This document shows, in pieces, positions 1-9,121 of a DNA stretch of 64,000 nt. This stretch comes from Frigoribacterium sp. PhB116 (GTDB taxonomy: Bacteria > Actinomycetota > Actinomycetes > Actinomycetales > Microbacteriaceae), in the NCBI RefSeq assembly GCF_004364285.1, contig NZ_SOBE01000002.1, positions 434,001 to 498,000 on the forward strand, given 5' to 3'. Numbering within the stretch: the stretch's first letter is position 1; each line of letters opens with the position of its first letter. The position numbers and the translations under genes are program-made. The notes beneath the pieces were generated by a model. It had not been told where the DNA came from. It did no database searches and was given only the letters and a program-made list of their open reading frames with translations.

Positions 1-308
1 TGCAGCTCGTCGGCGTTGTCGCAGATGCGCGTGCCGTCCTCACGGAAGAGCGCGACGAAGCTGCTGCTCGTCGCCCCGAAGGTGACGGTGCACGACTGGG
101 CGTTCGTCGCGCTCGGCGAGGCACCCGTGAAGCTCTCGGCCGCCGACTTGAGCGACAGGTCGACCTGGCCGTAGAGGTACGTGCTGAGCACCGTCATGGT
201 GCCGAGGCCCGCCACGAGCAGACCGAGGGTCACCAAGGTGACCGTGATCCCGGTGATCTTGGTGCGGATGGAGATCTCGTTCCACCACTGCGACAGGCGT
301 TCGTGCAT
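1..308 (-). CDS. Sensor histidine kinase, N-terminal part (cut by window edge)
   Basis: Only about the first 102 residues are present; the gene runs off the left edge. The frame opens with ATG at 308 on the minus strand. It encodes a short N-terminus, a hydrophobic segment at about residues 20-45 that should be the first membrane helix, and the start of a polar, Ser/Thr-rich extracytoplasmic part. It lies directly downstream of an OmpR-type response regulator gene in the same direction, the usual order for such pairs, so it is inferred to be the cognate sensor kinase. The kinase core is outside the window and the stimulus cannot be guessed. Confidence 0.75.
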   Translation of the reverse strand, partial: MHERLSQWWNEISIRTKITGITVTLVTLGLLVAGLGTMTVLSTYLYGQVDLSLKSAAESFTGASPSATNAQSCTVTFGATSSSFVALFREDGTRICDNADEL

Positions 309-321
309 GAGAAGCGAAGAT

Positions 322-363
322 ACCGGTGGCGCCTGGGAGCCGAGGCTCCCGGGCGCCACCGGT
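322..363 (-). promoter_or_regulatory. Long hairpin between response regulator and kinase genes
   Basis: A stem of about 20 bp with one mismatch (arms beginning ACCGGTGGCGCC) and a 2-3 base loop fills most of the 67 bases between the regulator stop and the kinase start. There is no T-run. It could lower read-through into the kinase gene or mark an mRNA processing site; this is inference. Confidence 0.6.
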
Positions 364-375
364 GATCGTTCCGCG

Positions 376-1068
376 TCAGGCCTTGGCGGCCTTGAGCATG
401 TAGCCGAAGCCGCGCTTCGTCTGGATGATCGGCTCTGCCGAGAACTGGTCGAGCTTGCGGCGCAGGTACGAGATGTAGCTCTCGACGATCCCGGCGTCGC
501 CGTTGAAGTCGTACTCCCACACGTGGTCGAGGATCTGGGCCTTCGACAGCACGCGGTTGGGGTTCAGCATGAGGTAGCGGAGCAGCTTGAACTCGGTGGG
601 GCTGAGCTCGATCGCGGTCTCGCCGATGGTGACCTCGTGGGTGTCCTGGTCCATGGTGAGCTCGCCGGCGCGGATGATCGCGTCCTCGTCCTCGTTCATG
701 GTGCGGCGGAGGATCGCCTTGATCCGGGCGACGATCTCGTCGAGGCTGAACGGCTTCGTCACGTAGTCGTCGCCGCCGACGGTGAGGCCCGTGATCTTGT
801 CCTCGGTGTCGTCCTTCGCCGTGAGGAACAGGATCGGCGACGTGTAGCCCGACGAGCGGAGGCGCTTGGTGACGCCGAACCCGTTCATGTCGGGGAGCAT
901 CACGTCGAGGATGATCAGGTCGGGCTCTTCTTCGAGGACCGCGGAGATCGCCTGCGCGCCGTTGCCGACCGCTCGCACGGCGAAGCCGGCGAACCGGAGG
1001 CTGGTGGTCAGCAGGTCGCGGATGTTGGGCTCGTCATCGACGATGAGAATCTTGGGGCCGTCGCTCAT
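376..1068 (-). CDS. OmpR/PhoB-family response regulator
   Basis: A 230-residue two-component response regulator. The receiver domain (about 1-120) shows the acidic pair D11/D12, the phospho-acceptor D55 in LIILDVMLP, T83 and K105 in VTKPF. The C-terminal winged-helix DNA-binding domain (about 130-228) has the family's ELSPTEFKLLRYL and SYISYLRRKLD segments. Length is typical. The partner kinase follows on the same strand after a strong hairpin. It resembles the PhoP/MprA/TcrX group of actinobacterial regulators, but the target genes cannot be inferred here. Confidence 0.93.
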   Translation of the reverse strand: MSDGPKILIVDDEPNIRDLLTTSLRFAGFAVRAVGNGAQAISAVLEEEPDLIILDVMLPDMNGFGVTKRLRSSGYTSPILFLTAKDDTEDKITGLTVGGDDYVTKPFSLDEIVARIKAILRRTMNEDEDAIIRAGELTMDQDTHEVTIGETAIELSPTEFKLLRYLMLNPNRVLSKAQILDHVWEYDFNGDAGIVESYISYLRRKLDQFSAEPIIQTKRGFGYMLKAAKA

Positions 1069-1170
1069 GGCCCCAGTATCTGTCCGCGCCCTCGGTGTTT
1101 CCTGTGAGTCATGAGTGCGCCGACCGCGTGCGAGCAGCGAGCGCGCCGTCAGCGAGCCGTCAGCCGGCCG

Positions 1171-1740
1171 TCAGCGACCCGCGTCGTCCCACTCGGTGTT
1201 CGGCACGAGCGCGATGCGCGTCGTGAGCTCGAGCAGCTCGTCCGGCACCGCGAGCGTGAAGGCGACGCCGTCGCGCTGCTCGAGCACGGCCGTGTAGCCG
1301 GAGGCGCGGGCGATCTCCCATCCCGGGAACCGCTCGACCGGGGCCGTGACGACCCGCGCCTCCTCGGCGTCGTCCAGCTCGCCGAGCGCGCTGAGGCCCG
1401 CGTAGAGGTGGTCGACGACGGGGGAGCCCGCGAGCAGGTCGCTGCGCTCGAGGACCTCGGGGTCGCGGGTCCACGTCACGACGCTCAGGCTCGCGCCGGC
1501 GTGCAGGCCGCCCTGCACCTCGTACGTGCGCTCGACCGCGACGACGACCGTGTCGTCCCACGGCGCGGTGCGCGAGCGCTGGCCCCGGTACTCGACGGCC
1601 TCGTGGTCGAGGGAGGCGACCAGCGGCCCGAAGGCCGCCCACGGCGACTGGTCGGCCAGGAACACTCGGCGCAGGCCGTCGCGCCAGAGCTCGTCGTCGC
1701 CGAGGGGGACGTCGCCGGGCCCGAGGTCGGGCGCGCTCAC
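1171..1740 (-). CDS. Conserved protein of unknown function downstream of XPB helicase
   Basis: A 189-residue soluble protein with no membrane segment or signal peptide that I can see. It starts with GTG at 1740, and that GTG overlaps the TGA stop of the helicase gene (GTGA), so it is probably translationally coupled to it. The mixed alpha/beta composition with several Trp residues does not match a family I recognise. Its position as the last gene of the helicase operon suggests, but does not prove, a role linked to the helicase. Confidence 0.75.
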   Translation of the reverse strand: MSAPDLGPGDVPLGDDELWRDGLRRVFLADQSPWAAFGPLVASLDHEAVEYRGQRSRTAPWDDTVVVAVERTYEVQGGLHAGASLSVVTWTRDPEVLERSDLLAGSPVVDHLYAGLSALGELDDAEEARVVTAPVERFPGWEIARASGYTAVLEQRDGVAFTLAVPDELLELTTRIALVPNTEWDDAGR

Positions 1741-3371
1741 GCGGCCAGCACCGGGGAGTCGAGGATCGTGTAGCTGTAGCCCTGCTCGGCCAGGAACCGC
1801 TGGCGGTTCTGCGCGAAGTCCTGGTCGACCGTGTCGCGGCTGACGAGCGTGTAGAACGACGCGGGCAGGCCCGACTTCTTCGGCCGCAGCAGGCGCCCGA
1901 GCCGCTGCGCTTCTTCTTGCCGCGAGCCGAACGAGCCGCTGACCTGGACCGCGACCGTCGCCTCCGGCAGGTCGACCGAGAAGTTGGCCACCTTCGAGAC
2001 GACCAGCACCTTGATCTCGCCCGAGCGGAAGGCCTGGAACAGGCGCTCGCGCTCGTCGATCGGCGTCGCGCCCGTCAGGGTCGGGGCGTCGAGGACCTCG
2101 GCGAGCTGGTCGAGCTGGTCGAGGTACTGGCCGATCACGAGGATCTGCTCTCCCTCGTGCCGCTCGACGAGGTGCTTGACCACGTCGAGCTTGGCCGGCG
2201 CCGTCGCGGCGAGTCGGTAGCGCTCGTCGTCGGGGGCGGCCGCGTACTCGAGCCTGTCCTGCTGCGGCAGGTCGACCCGGACCTCGAAACAGCTCGCGGG
2301 CGAGATGTAGCCCTGCGCCTCGATCTCCTTCCAGGGAGCGTCGAAGCGCTTGGGCCCGATCAGGCTGAACACGTCGCCCTCGCGGCCGTCCTCGCGCACG
2401 AGGGTGGCGGTGAGGCCGAGGCGGCGGCGCGCCTGCAGCTCGGCCGTCAGCTTGAAGACGGGGGCAGGCAGGAGGTGCACCTCGTCGTAGACGACGAGGC
2501 CCCAGTCGAGGGCGTCCAGCAGCGACAGGTGCGTGTACTTGCCTGCTCGGCGGGCGGTGAGGATCTGGTAGGTCGCGATCGTGACCGGCTTGACCTCCTT
2601 GACGGAGCCCGAGTACTCGCCGATCTCGTCCTCGGTCAGCGAGGTGCGCTTCAGCAGCTCGTCGCGCCACTGCCGTGCGCTCACCGTGTTCGTGACGAGG
2701 ATCAGCGTGGTCGTGCCGGCGGCGGCCATCGCCCCGGCGCCCACGAGCGTCTTGCCGGCGCCGCAGGGCAGCACCACCACGCCCGAGCCGCCCGAGAAGA
2801 ACTCGTCGATCGCCTGCTGCTGGTAGCCGCGCAGCTGCCAGTCGGTCTGGTCGAGCTCGATGGCGTGCGGGGTGCCGGGCGTGTAGCCGGCGTGGTCCTC
2901 GGCGGGCCAGCCGAGCTTGACCAGCTGCTGCTTGATCTCGCCGCGAGCCCAGGGGAGCAGCTCCCACACCGTGTCGCTCCGGCGGATGCCGAGCAGCTCG
3001 CCGATCTTCTTGACGCGCGTGACCTCGCGCAGCACGGCGTCGTCGGTGCCGCGCAGAACGAGCGTCTCGCCGTCGCGCTCGATCACGATCCGCCCGTAGC
3101 GGGCCACCGTCTCGGCCACGTCGACCGTGACGCTCTGCGGCACGGGGAACTTGCTGTACTTCTCGAGCGTGCCGAGCATGTCGTCGGCGGTGTGGCCCGC
3201 CGCGCGCGCGTTCCAGAGGCCGAGGCGCGTGATGCGGTACGTGTGCACGTGCTCGGGGGCGCGCTCGAGCTCGGCGAACACGCTCAGGTCGTGGCGCGCG
3301 TCCTCAGCCTGAGGGTGCGCCACCTCGAGCAGGACGGTGCGGTCGCTCTGCACGATCAGGGGGCCGGTCAT
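1737..3371 (-). CDS. XPB/Ercc3-type DNA repair helicase
   Basis: A 544-residue superfamily 2 helicase of the bacterial XPB type. Visible features in order: an N-terminal damage-recognition-like region (1-170), LRGYQQQAI, Walker A PCGAGKT (202-208), the DEVH box (296-299), motif III TAT (321-323), the XPB-specific RED motif within REDGRE (326-331), and QRLGRLLRP near residue 485 (motif VI). The family unwinds DNA 3'-5' and is tied to nucleotide excision repair or transcription-coupled remodelling. It sits between a helicase-associated protein gene (37 bases upstream) and an overlapping small gene, an arrangement also known around mycobacterial Rv0861c. Confidence 0.93.
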   Translation of the reverse strand: MTGPLIVQSDRTVLLEVAHPQAEDARHDLSVFAELERAPEHVHTYRITRLGLWNARAAGHTADDMLGTLEKYSKFPVPQSVTVDVAETVARYGRIVIERDGETLVLRGTDDAVLREVTRVKKIGELLGIRRSDTVWELLPWARGEIKQQLVKLGWPAEDHAGYTPGTPHAIELDQTDWQLRGYQQQAIDEFFSGGSGVVVLPCGAGKTLVGAGAMAAAGTTTLILVTNTVSARQWRDELLKRTSLTEDEIGEYSGSVKEVKPVTIATYQILTARRAGKYTHLSLLDALDWGLVVYDEVHLLPAPVFKLTAELQARRRLGLTATLVREDGREGDVFSLIGPKRFDAPWKEIEAQGYISPASCFEVRVDLPQQDRLEYAAAPDDERYRLAATAPAKLDVVKHLVERHEGEQILVIGQYLDQLDQLAEVLDAPTLTGATPIDERERLFQAFRSGEIKVLVVSKVANFSVDLPEATVAVQVSGSFGSRQEEAQRLGRLLRPKKSGLPASFYTLVSRDTVDQDFAQNRQRFLAEQGYSYTILDSPVLAA

Positions 3372-3408
3372 GAGGGTCGAGTCTAGGCGCGCCCTGCCTG
3401 GGTGCGAC

Positions 3409-5268
3409 TCAGGCCGAGCTCGACACCGAGACGACGTGCGACAGCGGCAGCGTGCGCTCGACGTCCGACTTCTTGTCGCGTCCGCGCACGCGTCCGCCGC
3501 CGACGCCCGTGGGCTCCATCTCGAGCTGGCTCGTGCTGCCGTCGGGCATCGCGATGGCGATCGTGACGGTCAGGCGGCCCTTGACCGCGGCGTCGAGCTG
3601 GCGGGTGATCCAGGCGCGGTCGGTGGTCTCGCTGCTGGCCTCGCTGCCCGCGGTGAGCCGCTCGACCATGTCGCGCACCGCGTCGCGCGGCGGCACGGGC
3701 GTCGGCCGGTGCAGGCGACGTCGCGCCGGGGGAGTCGCCTCGCCGCCGTCGTCGACCACGACGACCGGGTACCGCTCGTCGCTGAGGGCCCAGAAGACGG
3801 TGTCGCGGTCGAACGTCGTGGCGACGCGCCCGGCGTCCACCCGCTGCAGCGCCAGGGGCGCGAGGGCGTGGTCGACCTCGAGCGTGTCGACGCTCGCCCG
3901 CTCGTCGGAGCTGACGACCGTGACCGCTCCGGCAGGCAGGTCGGCGCTGCCCACCACGCGCTCGACCCGGTACCGGCCGTGCCGCTCGGCGGACTGCTGG
4001 AGGAGGTAGTCGAGCGGCTGCGGGACGCCGGTGAGGCTGATGCCCTCGAGGAACGACCGCAGGCTGTCGGCCGTCTCGCCGGCGGTGAGGGCGCGCTGGA
4101 TGCCGCCCTCGGTGATGCGGTAGGTGGCGGCGAGGCCGGCGCTCTCGACATCGGCGATGACCCGGAGACGGGCGTCCAGCCCCGGGGCCAGCGGGCCGGG
4201 CGCGACGACGGTGAGGTCGTGCTGCAGGTAGACCTGCTCGATGGCGTCGGGCAGCAGGTCGGCCACGCGTGCCCTGGCCGCCTCCGGCCCCTCGCGCAGC
4301 AGCGAGATCGCCGCGCGGGTCGGCGCCTGGCCGCTCGTCAGACCGAGCAGCTCGGCCGCCCGGGCGAAGACCGCGAGGCGCTCGGGGATCCACGCGTCGC
4401 CGGCCGGGTAGGCCCAGCGCGCGTACTCGGACAGCGGCTCGCCCCACGAGGTCTCGACGCGCTCGTGCAGCACCGCGAGGATCTCGGCGGGCAGCGAGGC
4501 GAGCCACGCTCGGGTCAGCGACTCCCAGCGGTCGGGCCACGAGGAGGCGAGCCAGGCCGCCGCCTCCTGCGTGCTCGCGACGCCCTCGGGACCGGCGGCG
4601 GCGAGGCCGGCGCGGGAGGCGATGGCCACGACGGTCGGGACGTCGTCGACGTCGAGACGGGCGGCCTCGGCCAGGCGCCGCACCTCGGGCAGGGCGAGCC
4701 CGCCCTTGGCCAGCTCGCGGGCCGGCGACCGGTCGAGCGCGCGGAGGATCTCGGCGACCTCGATCACGACGGCGTAGAGACGCTCGGCCGACCGGGCGTC
4801 GGTGGCGTCGCGGTCGACGTCGGCCACGGCCTCGAGCACGACGGGCGGGTGCTCGGCGCCCAGTCGGCCGGGCGAGAGCGCCGGGTCGTCGTCGAGCCGG
4901 TCGCCGACGCCGTCGAGGGTGCTGATGCTCGCGGTCGGCCCGTCGCCCTGGCGCACGACGAGGAACAGCTCGACGAGGTGGTCGACCGCGACGGCGACGG
5001 CGCCCCGACCGATGTCGAAGACCGCGTCGAGGCGGGCGACGAGGGCGTCGAGGTCGCCCGGCGTGCGGGCGGCGTGCAGCACGAGCAGCTCGGTGCGGTC
5101 GAGGTGCGACAGCGCGTCGCGCACCGACGAGGGGTCGAGCAGCGTGTCGGCGAGGTCGAAGGCGTCGTTCACCGAGGAGGCGCGGAGCAGCCGGGCGGAG
5201 AGCAGCCGGACGAGGTCGTCGGGCGCGGAGGAGCGGAGCACGCCCGCGAGGTCGAGTGCACTGGACAT
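3409..5268 (-). CDS. Helicase-associated protein (Rv0862c-like, XPB partner)
   Basis: A large, acidic, Ala/Leu-rich protein of about 619 residues that matches the family found next to XPB helicases in actinobacteria (Rv0862c type, carrying a helicase C-terminal-like domain of the Helicase_C_3 kind). No Walker motifs are present, so it should not be an ATPase itself. Start choice: two in-frame ATGs lie at 5274 and 5268. The AGGAGG at 5277-5282 is only 2 bases from the first but 8 bases from the second, so 5268 is preferred. It is the second gene of a four-gene minus-strand operon. A role as helicase partner is inferred from conserved neighbourhood. Confidence 0.82.
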   Translation of the reverse strand: MSSALDLAGVLRSSAPDDLVRLLSARLLRASSVNDAFDLADTLLDPSSVRDALSHLDRTELLVLHAARTPGDLDALVARLDAVFDIGRGAVAVAVDHLVELFLVVRQGDGPTASISTLDGVGDRLDDDPALSPGRLGAEHPPVVLEAVADVDRDATDARSAERLYAVVIEVAEILRALDRSPARELAKGGLALPEVRRLAEAARLDVDDVPTVVAIASRAGLAAAGPEGVASTQEAAAWLASSWPDRWESLTRAWLASLPAEILAVLHERVETSWGEPLSEYARWAYPAGDAWIPERLAVFARAAELLGLTSGQAPTRAAISLLREGPEAARARVADLLPDAIEQVYLQHDLTVVAPGPLAPGLDARLRVIADVESAGLAATYRITEGGIQRALTAGETADSLRSFLEGISLTGVPQPLDYLLQQSAERHGRYRVERVVGSADLPAGAVTVVSSDERASVDTLEVDHALAPLALQRVDAGRVATTFDRDTVFWALSDERYPVVVVDDGGEATPPARRRLHRPTPVPPRDAVRDMVERLTAGSEASSETTDRAWITRQLDAAVKGRLTVTIAIAMPDGSTSQLEMEPTGVGGGRVRGRDKKSDVERTLPLSHVVSVSSSA

Positions 5269-5307
5269 GGGCATGGCCTCCTGGTGGTGAGCAGCGCGGT
5301 GCTGCGT

Positions 5308-5592
5308 CTACCGTGTGGTGTCGCGACTCGCCCTGCTGCGACGGACGACCCCGACCACCACCGACGCGATGATGAGCAGGATCGCGAGCGGCAGCCCGAT
5401 CAAGGGGAGGATCGTGACCATCGGCCACGCCCCGCCCGAGTAGTCGTCGACGCCGACGACCTGGCCCACGAGCCGCGCGACGAACGCGGCGATCGAGAGC
5501 CCGACGATCGTGACCATCATGACGATCAGCACGCGTTCAGTACGATGGACGCCCTGAGGTGCGTTCTGCTCGTTCTTGTCTGCCACCTCCAC
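5308..5592 (-). CDS. Small two-helix membrane protein
   Basis: A protein of up to 94 residues with two hydrophobic helices (about 20-45 and 58-85) and a basic C-terminus, RRSRASR. The start is uncertain: GTG at 5592 gives the full length and a second GTG lies at 5586. It precedes the helicase-associated gene by 39 bases in the same direction and is divergent from the cold-shock gene. A small membrane protein occupies a similar place next to cspB in mycobacteria. Function unknown. Confidence 0.72.
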   Translation of the reverse strand: MEVADKNEQNAPQGVHRTERVLIVMMVTIVGLSIAAFVARLVGQVVGVDDYSGGAWPMVTILPLIGLPLAILLIIASVVVGVVRRSRASRDTTR

Positions 5593-5678
5593 AGGATAGT
5601 GGCTGACCGCCGGGCAGGGCGGTCCCGCACCTCGCGTCCTTGCTCAGGACGCACCCCCACACCACGAGGAGTCACATC

Positions 5679-6056
5679 GTGCCCACCGGCAAGGTCAAGT
5701 TCTACGACGACGAGAAGGGCTTCGGCTTCATCAGCAGCGATGACGGCCAAGAGGTCTTCCTCCACGCGTCCGCGCTGCCCGCCGGCACCGTCGGCGTCAA
5801 GGCGGGCACCCGCCTCGAGTACGGCATCGCCGACGGCAAGCGCGGCGCGCAGGCGCTCTCCGTCCGTGTCCTCGAGGCCGCCCCGAGCCTCGTCAAGCGC
5901 AACCGACGCAGTGCCGACGACATGGCCGTCATCGTCGAGGACCTCGTGAAGGTGCTCGACCAGGCCGGCGGCGACCTGCGCCACGGCCGCTACCCGCAGA
6001 ACGGCGCCAAGCTCGCCGTCCTGCTGCGCACCGTCGCGGACCAGTTCGATGCCTGA
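5679..6056 (+). CDS. Cold-shock protein with C-terminal extension
   Basis: A 125-residue protein. Residues 1-65 are a cold-shock domain with the RNA-binding motifs KGFGFI and VFLHAS, preceded by the typical GKVKFYDDEKG start. The C-terminal 60 residues form a helical extension found in the actinobacterial CspB-like group. The start is GTG at 5679 because GAGGAG lies 7 bases upstream. The open frame continues upstream but has no family similarity there. The family binds single-stranded RNA/DNA and melts RNA structure. The gene overlaps the following DUF3027 gene. Confidence 0.9.
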   Translation: MPTGKVKFYDDEKGFGFISSDDGQEVFLHASALPAGTVGVKAGTRLEYGIADGKRGAQALSVRVLEAAPSLVKRNRRSADDMAVIVEDLVKVLDQAGGDLRHGRYPQNGAKLAVLLRTVADQFDA

Positions 6057-6849
6057 CGCCGCCTCGATGCCTGACGCCGGCTCGACGCCCGACGCCGCCG
6101 GGACGCCCGACGGTGCCGCGACGCCCGACGCCACCTCCACGCCCGCCGCGGCGACGGACGGGCCCCGCACGTCGCCGTTCGCCGGGCTGGCCCGCACCGC
6201 CCTGCTCGAGATCACCCCCGACGAGACGATCGGCGCCGAGGCGCCCCCGGTCGACGAGGTCGACGGCGTCGTGTCCGTCCGCTTCGCGACCCTGCTGCCC
6301 GGCTACCCCGGCTGGTTCTGGACGGTCAGCGTCGCCCAGGTCGAGGGCTCCGAGCCCACCGTCCTCGAGGTCGAGCTGCTGCCCGGCGACCACGCGCTGA
6401 TCGCGCCCGACTGGGTGCCGTGGGCCGACCGCCTCGCCGAGATGAAGGCGCAGGAGGCGGGCGACGCGGACTCCGAGGACGACGACGAGTCGGACGACGA
6501 CGACGACGACGACGACGACGAGGACTCGGACGACGACGACGACTCGGGCGAGGACGACGACTCGGACGACGACGACGAATCGGACGACGATGACGACGAC
6601 TCCGACGAGGACGACGGCCCACGGCCCGTCCACGGCGGCGACGTCGACGGCGTCGACATCGACGACCTGGACGACGAGGACGACTCCGACGAGGACGACT
6701 CCGACGACGAGGACTCCGACGGCGACGACTCCGACGGCGACGAGCCCGTCGTACCGGCCGCGCACCTCGAGGCGGACGCCGACGACGACTCGCGCGACGG
6801 CGACTGGGACGGCGAGGACGAGGACCCGCTGCCTCGTCGACGTCGCTGA
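6049..6849 (+). CDS. DUF3027 family protein with Asp-rich C-terminal tail
   Basis: A 266-residue protein. Residues 1-35 are a degenerate six-residue repeat (MPDAAS, MPDAGS, TPDAAG, TPDGAA and so on). Residues about 40-135 match DUF3027, with the diagnostic GYPGWFWTVSVAQ and LLPGDHALIAPDWVPWADRL. Residues 137-262 are almost entirely Asp, Glu and Ser, encoded by a GACGAC-rich low-complexity tract. The ATG overlaps the stop region of the cold-shock gene, so the two are co-transcribed, as in mycobacteria. Function unknown. The acidic tail could contact basic proteins or bind divalent cations (inference). Confidence 0.88.
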   Translation: MPDAASMPDAGSTPDAAGTPDGAATPDATSTPAAATDGPRTSPFAGLARTALLEITPDETIGAEAPPVDEVDGVVSVRFATLLPGYPGWFWTVSVAQVEGSEPTVLEVELLPGDHALIAPDWVPWADRLAEMKAQEAGDADSEDDDESDDDDDDDDDEDSDDDDDSGEDDDSDDDDESDDDDDDSDEDDGPRPVHGGDVDGVDIDDLDDEDDSDEDDSDDEDSDGDDSDGDEPVVPAAHLEADADDDSRDGDWDGEDEDPLPRRRR

Positions 6850-6909
6850 CCTGGCCGACGCGGCCCGCGCCTCCTCGGCTCGGTCCTGCTGACGTCCGGC
6901 GCTGCTGAC

Positions 6910-6954
6910 GCACGGAGGCCCCGACACCTGCTGGTGTGGGGGCCTCCTGCGTGC
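6910..6954 (+). terminator. Bidirectional terminator hairpin after DUF3027 gene
   Basis: Long GC-rich inverted repeat (arms GCACGGAGGCCCC and GGGGGCCTCCTGCGTGC with an inner ACACC/GGTGT stem). It lies between the convergent DUF3027 and serC genes. There is no U-run, as is common in actinobacteria. Confidence 0.75.
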
Positions 6955-6964
6955 GGGGCGGTGC

Positions 6965-8086
<1,122 letters not shown>

Positions 8087-8164
8087 CTAGTGACGCGGCA
8101 CGGGCGGCCCCGCGCAGCCGGTAAGCTGACGAGGTAGTCCACGCGTTCCACCGGGAGGCCCCTG

Positions 8165-8857
8165 TTGACCGATCTCGTCGACACCACTGAGATGTACCTG
8201 CGCACGATCCTCGATCTCGAAGAAGAGAACATCGTGCCCCTGCGGGCCCGCATCTCCGAGCGACTCGGCCACTCCGGCCCGACGGTGTCGCAGACGATCG
8301 CGCGCATGGAGCGCGACGGGCTCGTCGTCGTCTCCGGCGACCGCCACCTCGAGCTCACGCACGACGGCCGGTCGAAGGCGACCCACGTCATGCGCAAGCA
8401 CCGCCTGGCCGAGCGCCTGCTCGCCGACGTGATCGGGCTCGACTGGGCCTACGTGCACGACGAGGCCTGCCGGTGGGAGCACGTGATGAGCGAGCAGGTC
8501 GAACGCCGTCTGCTCGAGATGCTCGACCACCCGACCGAGTCGCCCTACGGCAACCCGATCCCGGGTCTCGACGAGCTGGGCGACTCGCCTGCCGGCCGGT
8601 TCCTCGACGGTGTCGTCAACCTCGTGCAGGTGCTCGCCGAGAACCCCGAGGGCGTCACGCGCCCCGTGCGTCGCCTCGCCGAGCCCGTGCAGTTCGAGCC
8701 CGAGCTGCTCCAGCAGCTGCAGGACGCGGGTGTGACCCCCGGTGGCGTCGCGACGGTCACGTCGGCCGGCGCCTACGTGCTCGTGAAGGTCGAGGGGCAC
8801 GACGACGGCCTCGAGCTGCCGACCGAGGTCGCGCAGCACATCTACGTCTCGGCCTGA
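8165..8857 (+). CDS. dtxR: DtxR/IdeR-type metal-dependent repressor
   Basis: A 230-residue iron- or manganese-responsive repressor. The start is TTG at 8165 with GGGAGG upstream. An N-terminal winged helix (about 1-70, GPTVSQTIARMERDGLV recognition region) is followed by the metal/dimer domain and a C-terminal SH3-like domain. All ligands of the two DtxR metal sites occur at the same numbers as in the founding protein: M10, H79, E83, H98, C102, E105, H106. Cys at 102 favours the iron-sensing DtxR/IdeR branch over the MntR branch. The regulon cannot be read from this window. Confidence 0.93.
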   Translation: MTDLVDTTEMYLRTILDLEEENIVPLRARISERLGHSGPTVSQTIARMERDGLVVVSGDRHLELTHDGRSKATHVMRKHRLAERLLADVIGLDWAYVHDEACRWEHVMSEQVERRLLEMLDHPTESPYGNPIPGLDELGDSPAGRFLDGVVNLVQVLAENPEGVTRPVRRLAEPVQFEPELLQQLQDAGVTPGGVATVTSAGAYVLVKVEGHDDGLELPTEVAQHIYVSA

Positions 8858-9121
8858 CGCCTCCCTCGTACCGGGGGTTCCCAGGTGACGTATAGGTTTC
8901 TGATTGCTGACGCAATGGCCGTTACCAATTCGAGACGAATATCCCTCTCCAGGATGATTTCCCGGCGGCGATGACGTAGCGTCGCAGGGTCCCCGAGCCA
9001 GGAATCCGGCCGCGGGGCCCGTGGCAGGACGTCTCGTGCATCCGTCTCCTGCCGTGAGAAGGCGATCTGACGTCGGACGGAGCACCTCCCTAGGGTGACG
9101 AGGCGCAGGAGACCCGACCTC
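8858..9121. other. Intergenic region with an AT-richer block upstream of NlpC/P60 gene
   Basis: 264 bases without a gene. Bases about 8885-8970 are clearly less GC-rich than the surroundings and probably hold the promoter of the following cell-wall hydrolase. I could not fix clear -35/-10 boxes. I looked for a c-di-AMP riboswitch, common before such genes, and did not find its conserved core. Confidence 0.4.

Noticed and set aside
1171-2967. Long frame running antisense or out of frame through the XPB helicase region
   Set aside because: Arg/Ala-rich translation typical of GC-rich shadow frames; only its last 189 codons (from GTG 1740) are a real gene.
8858-9121. Possible c-di-AMP riboswitch before the NlpC/P60 gene
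   Set aside because: The conserved core of that riboswitch could not be found in the gap; only an AT-rich promoter-like block is visible.
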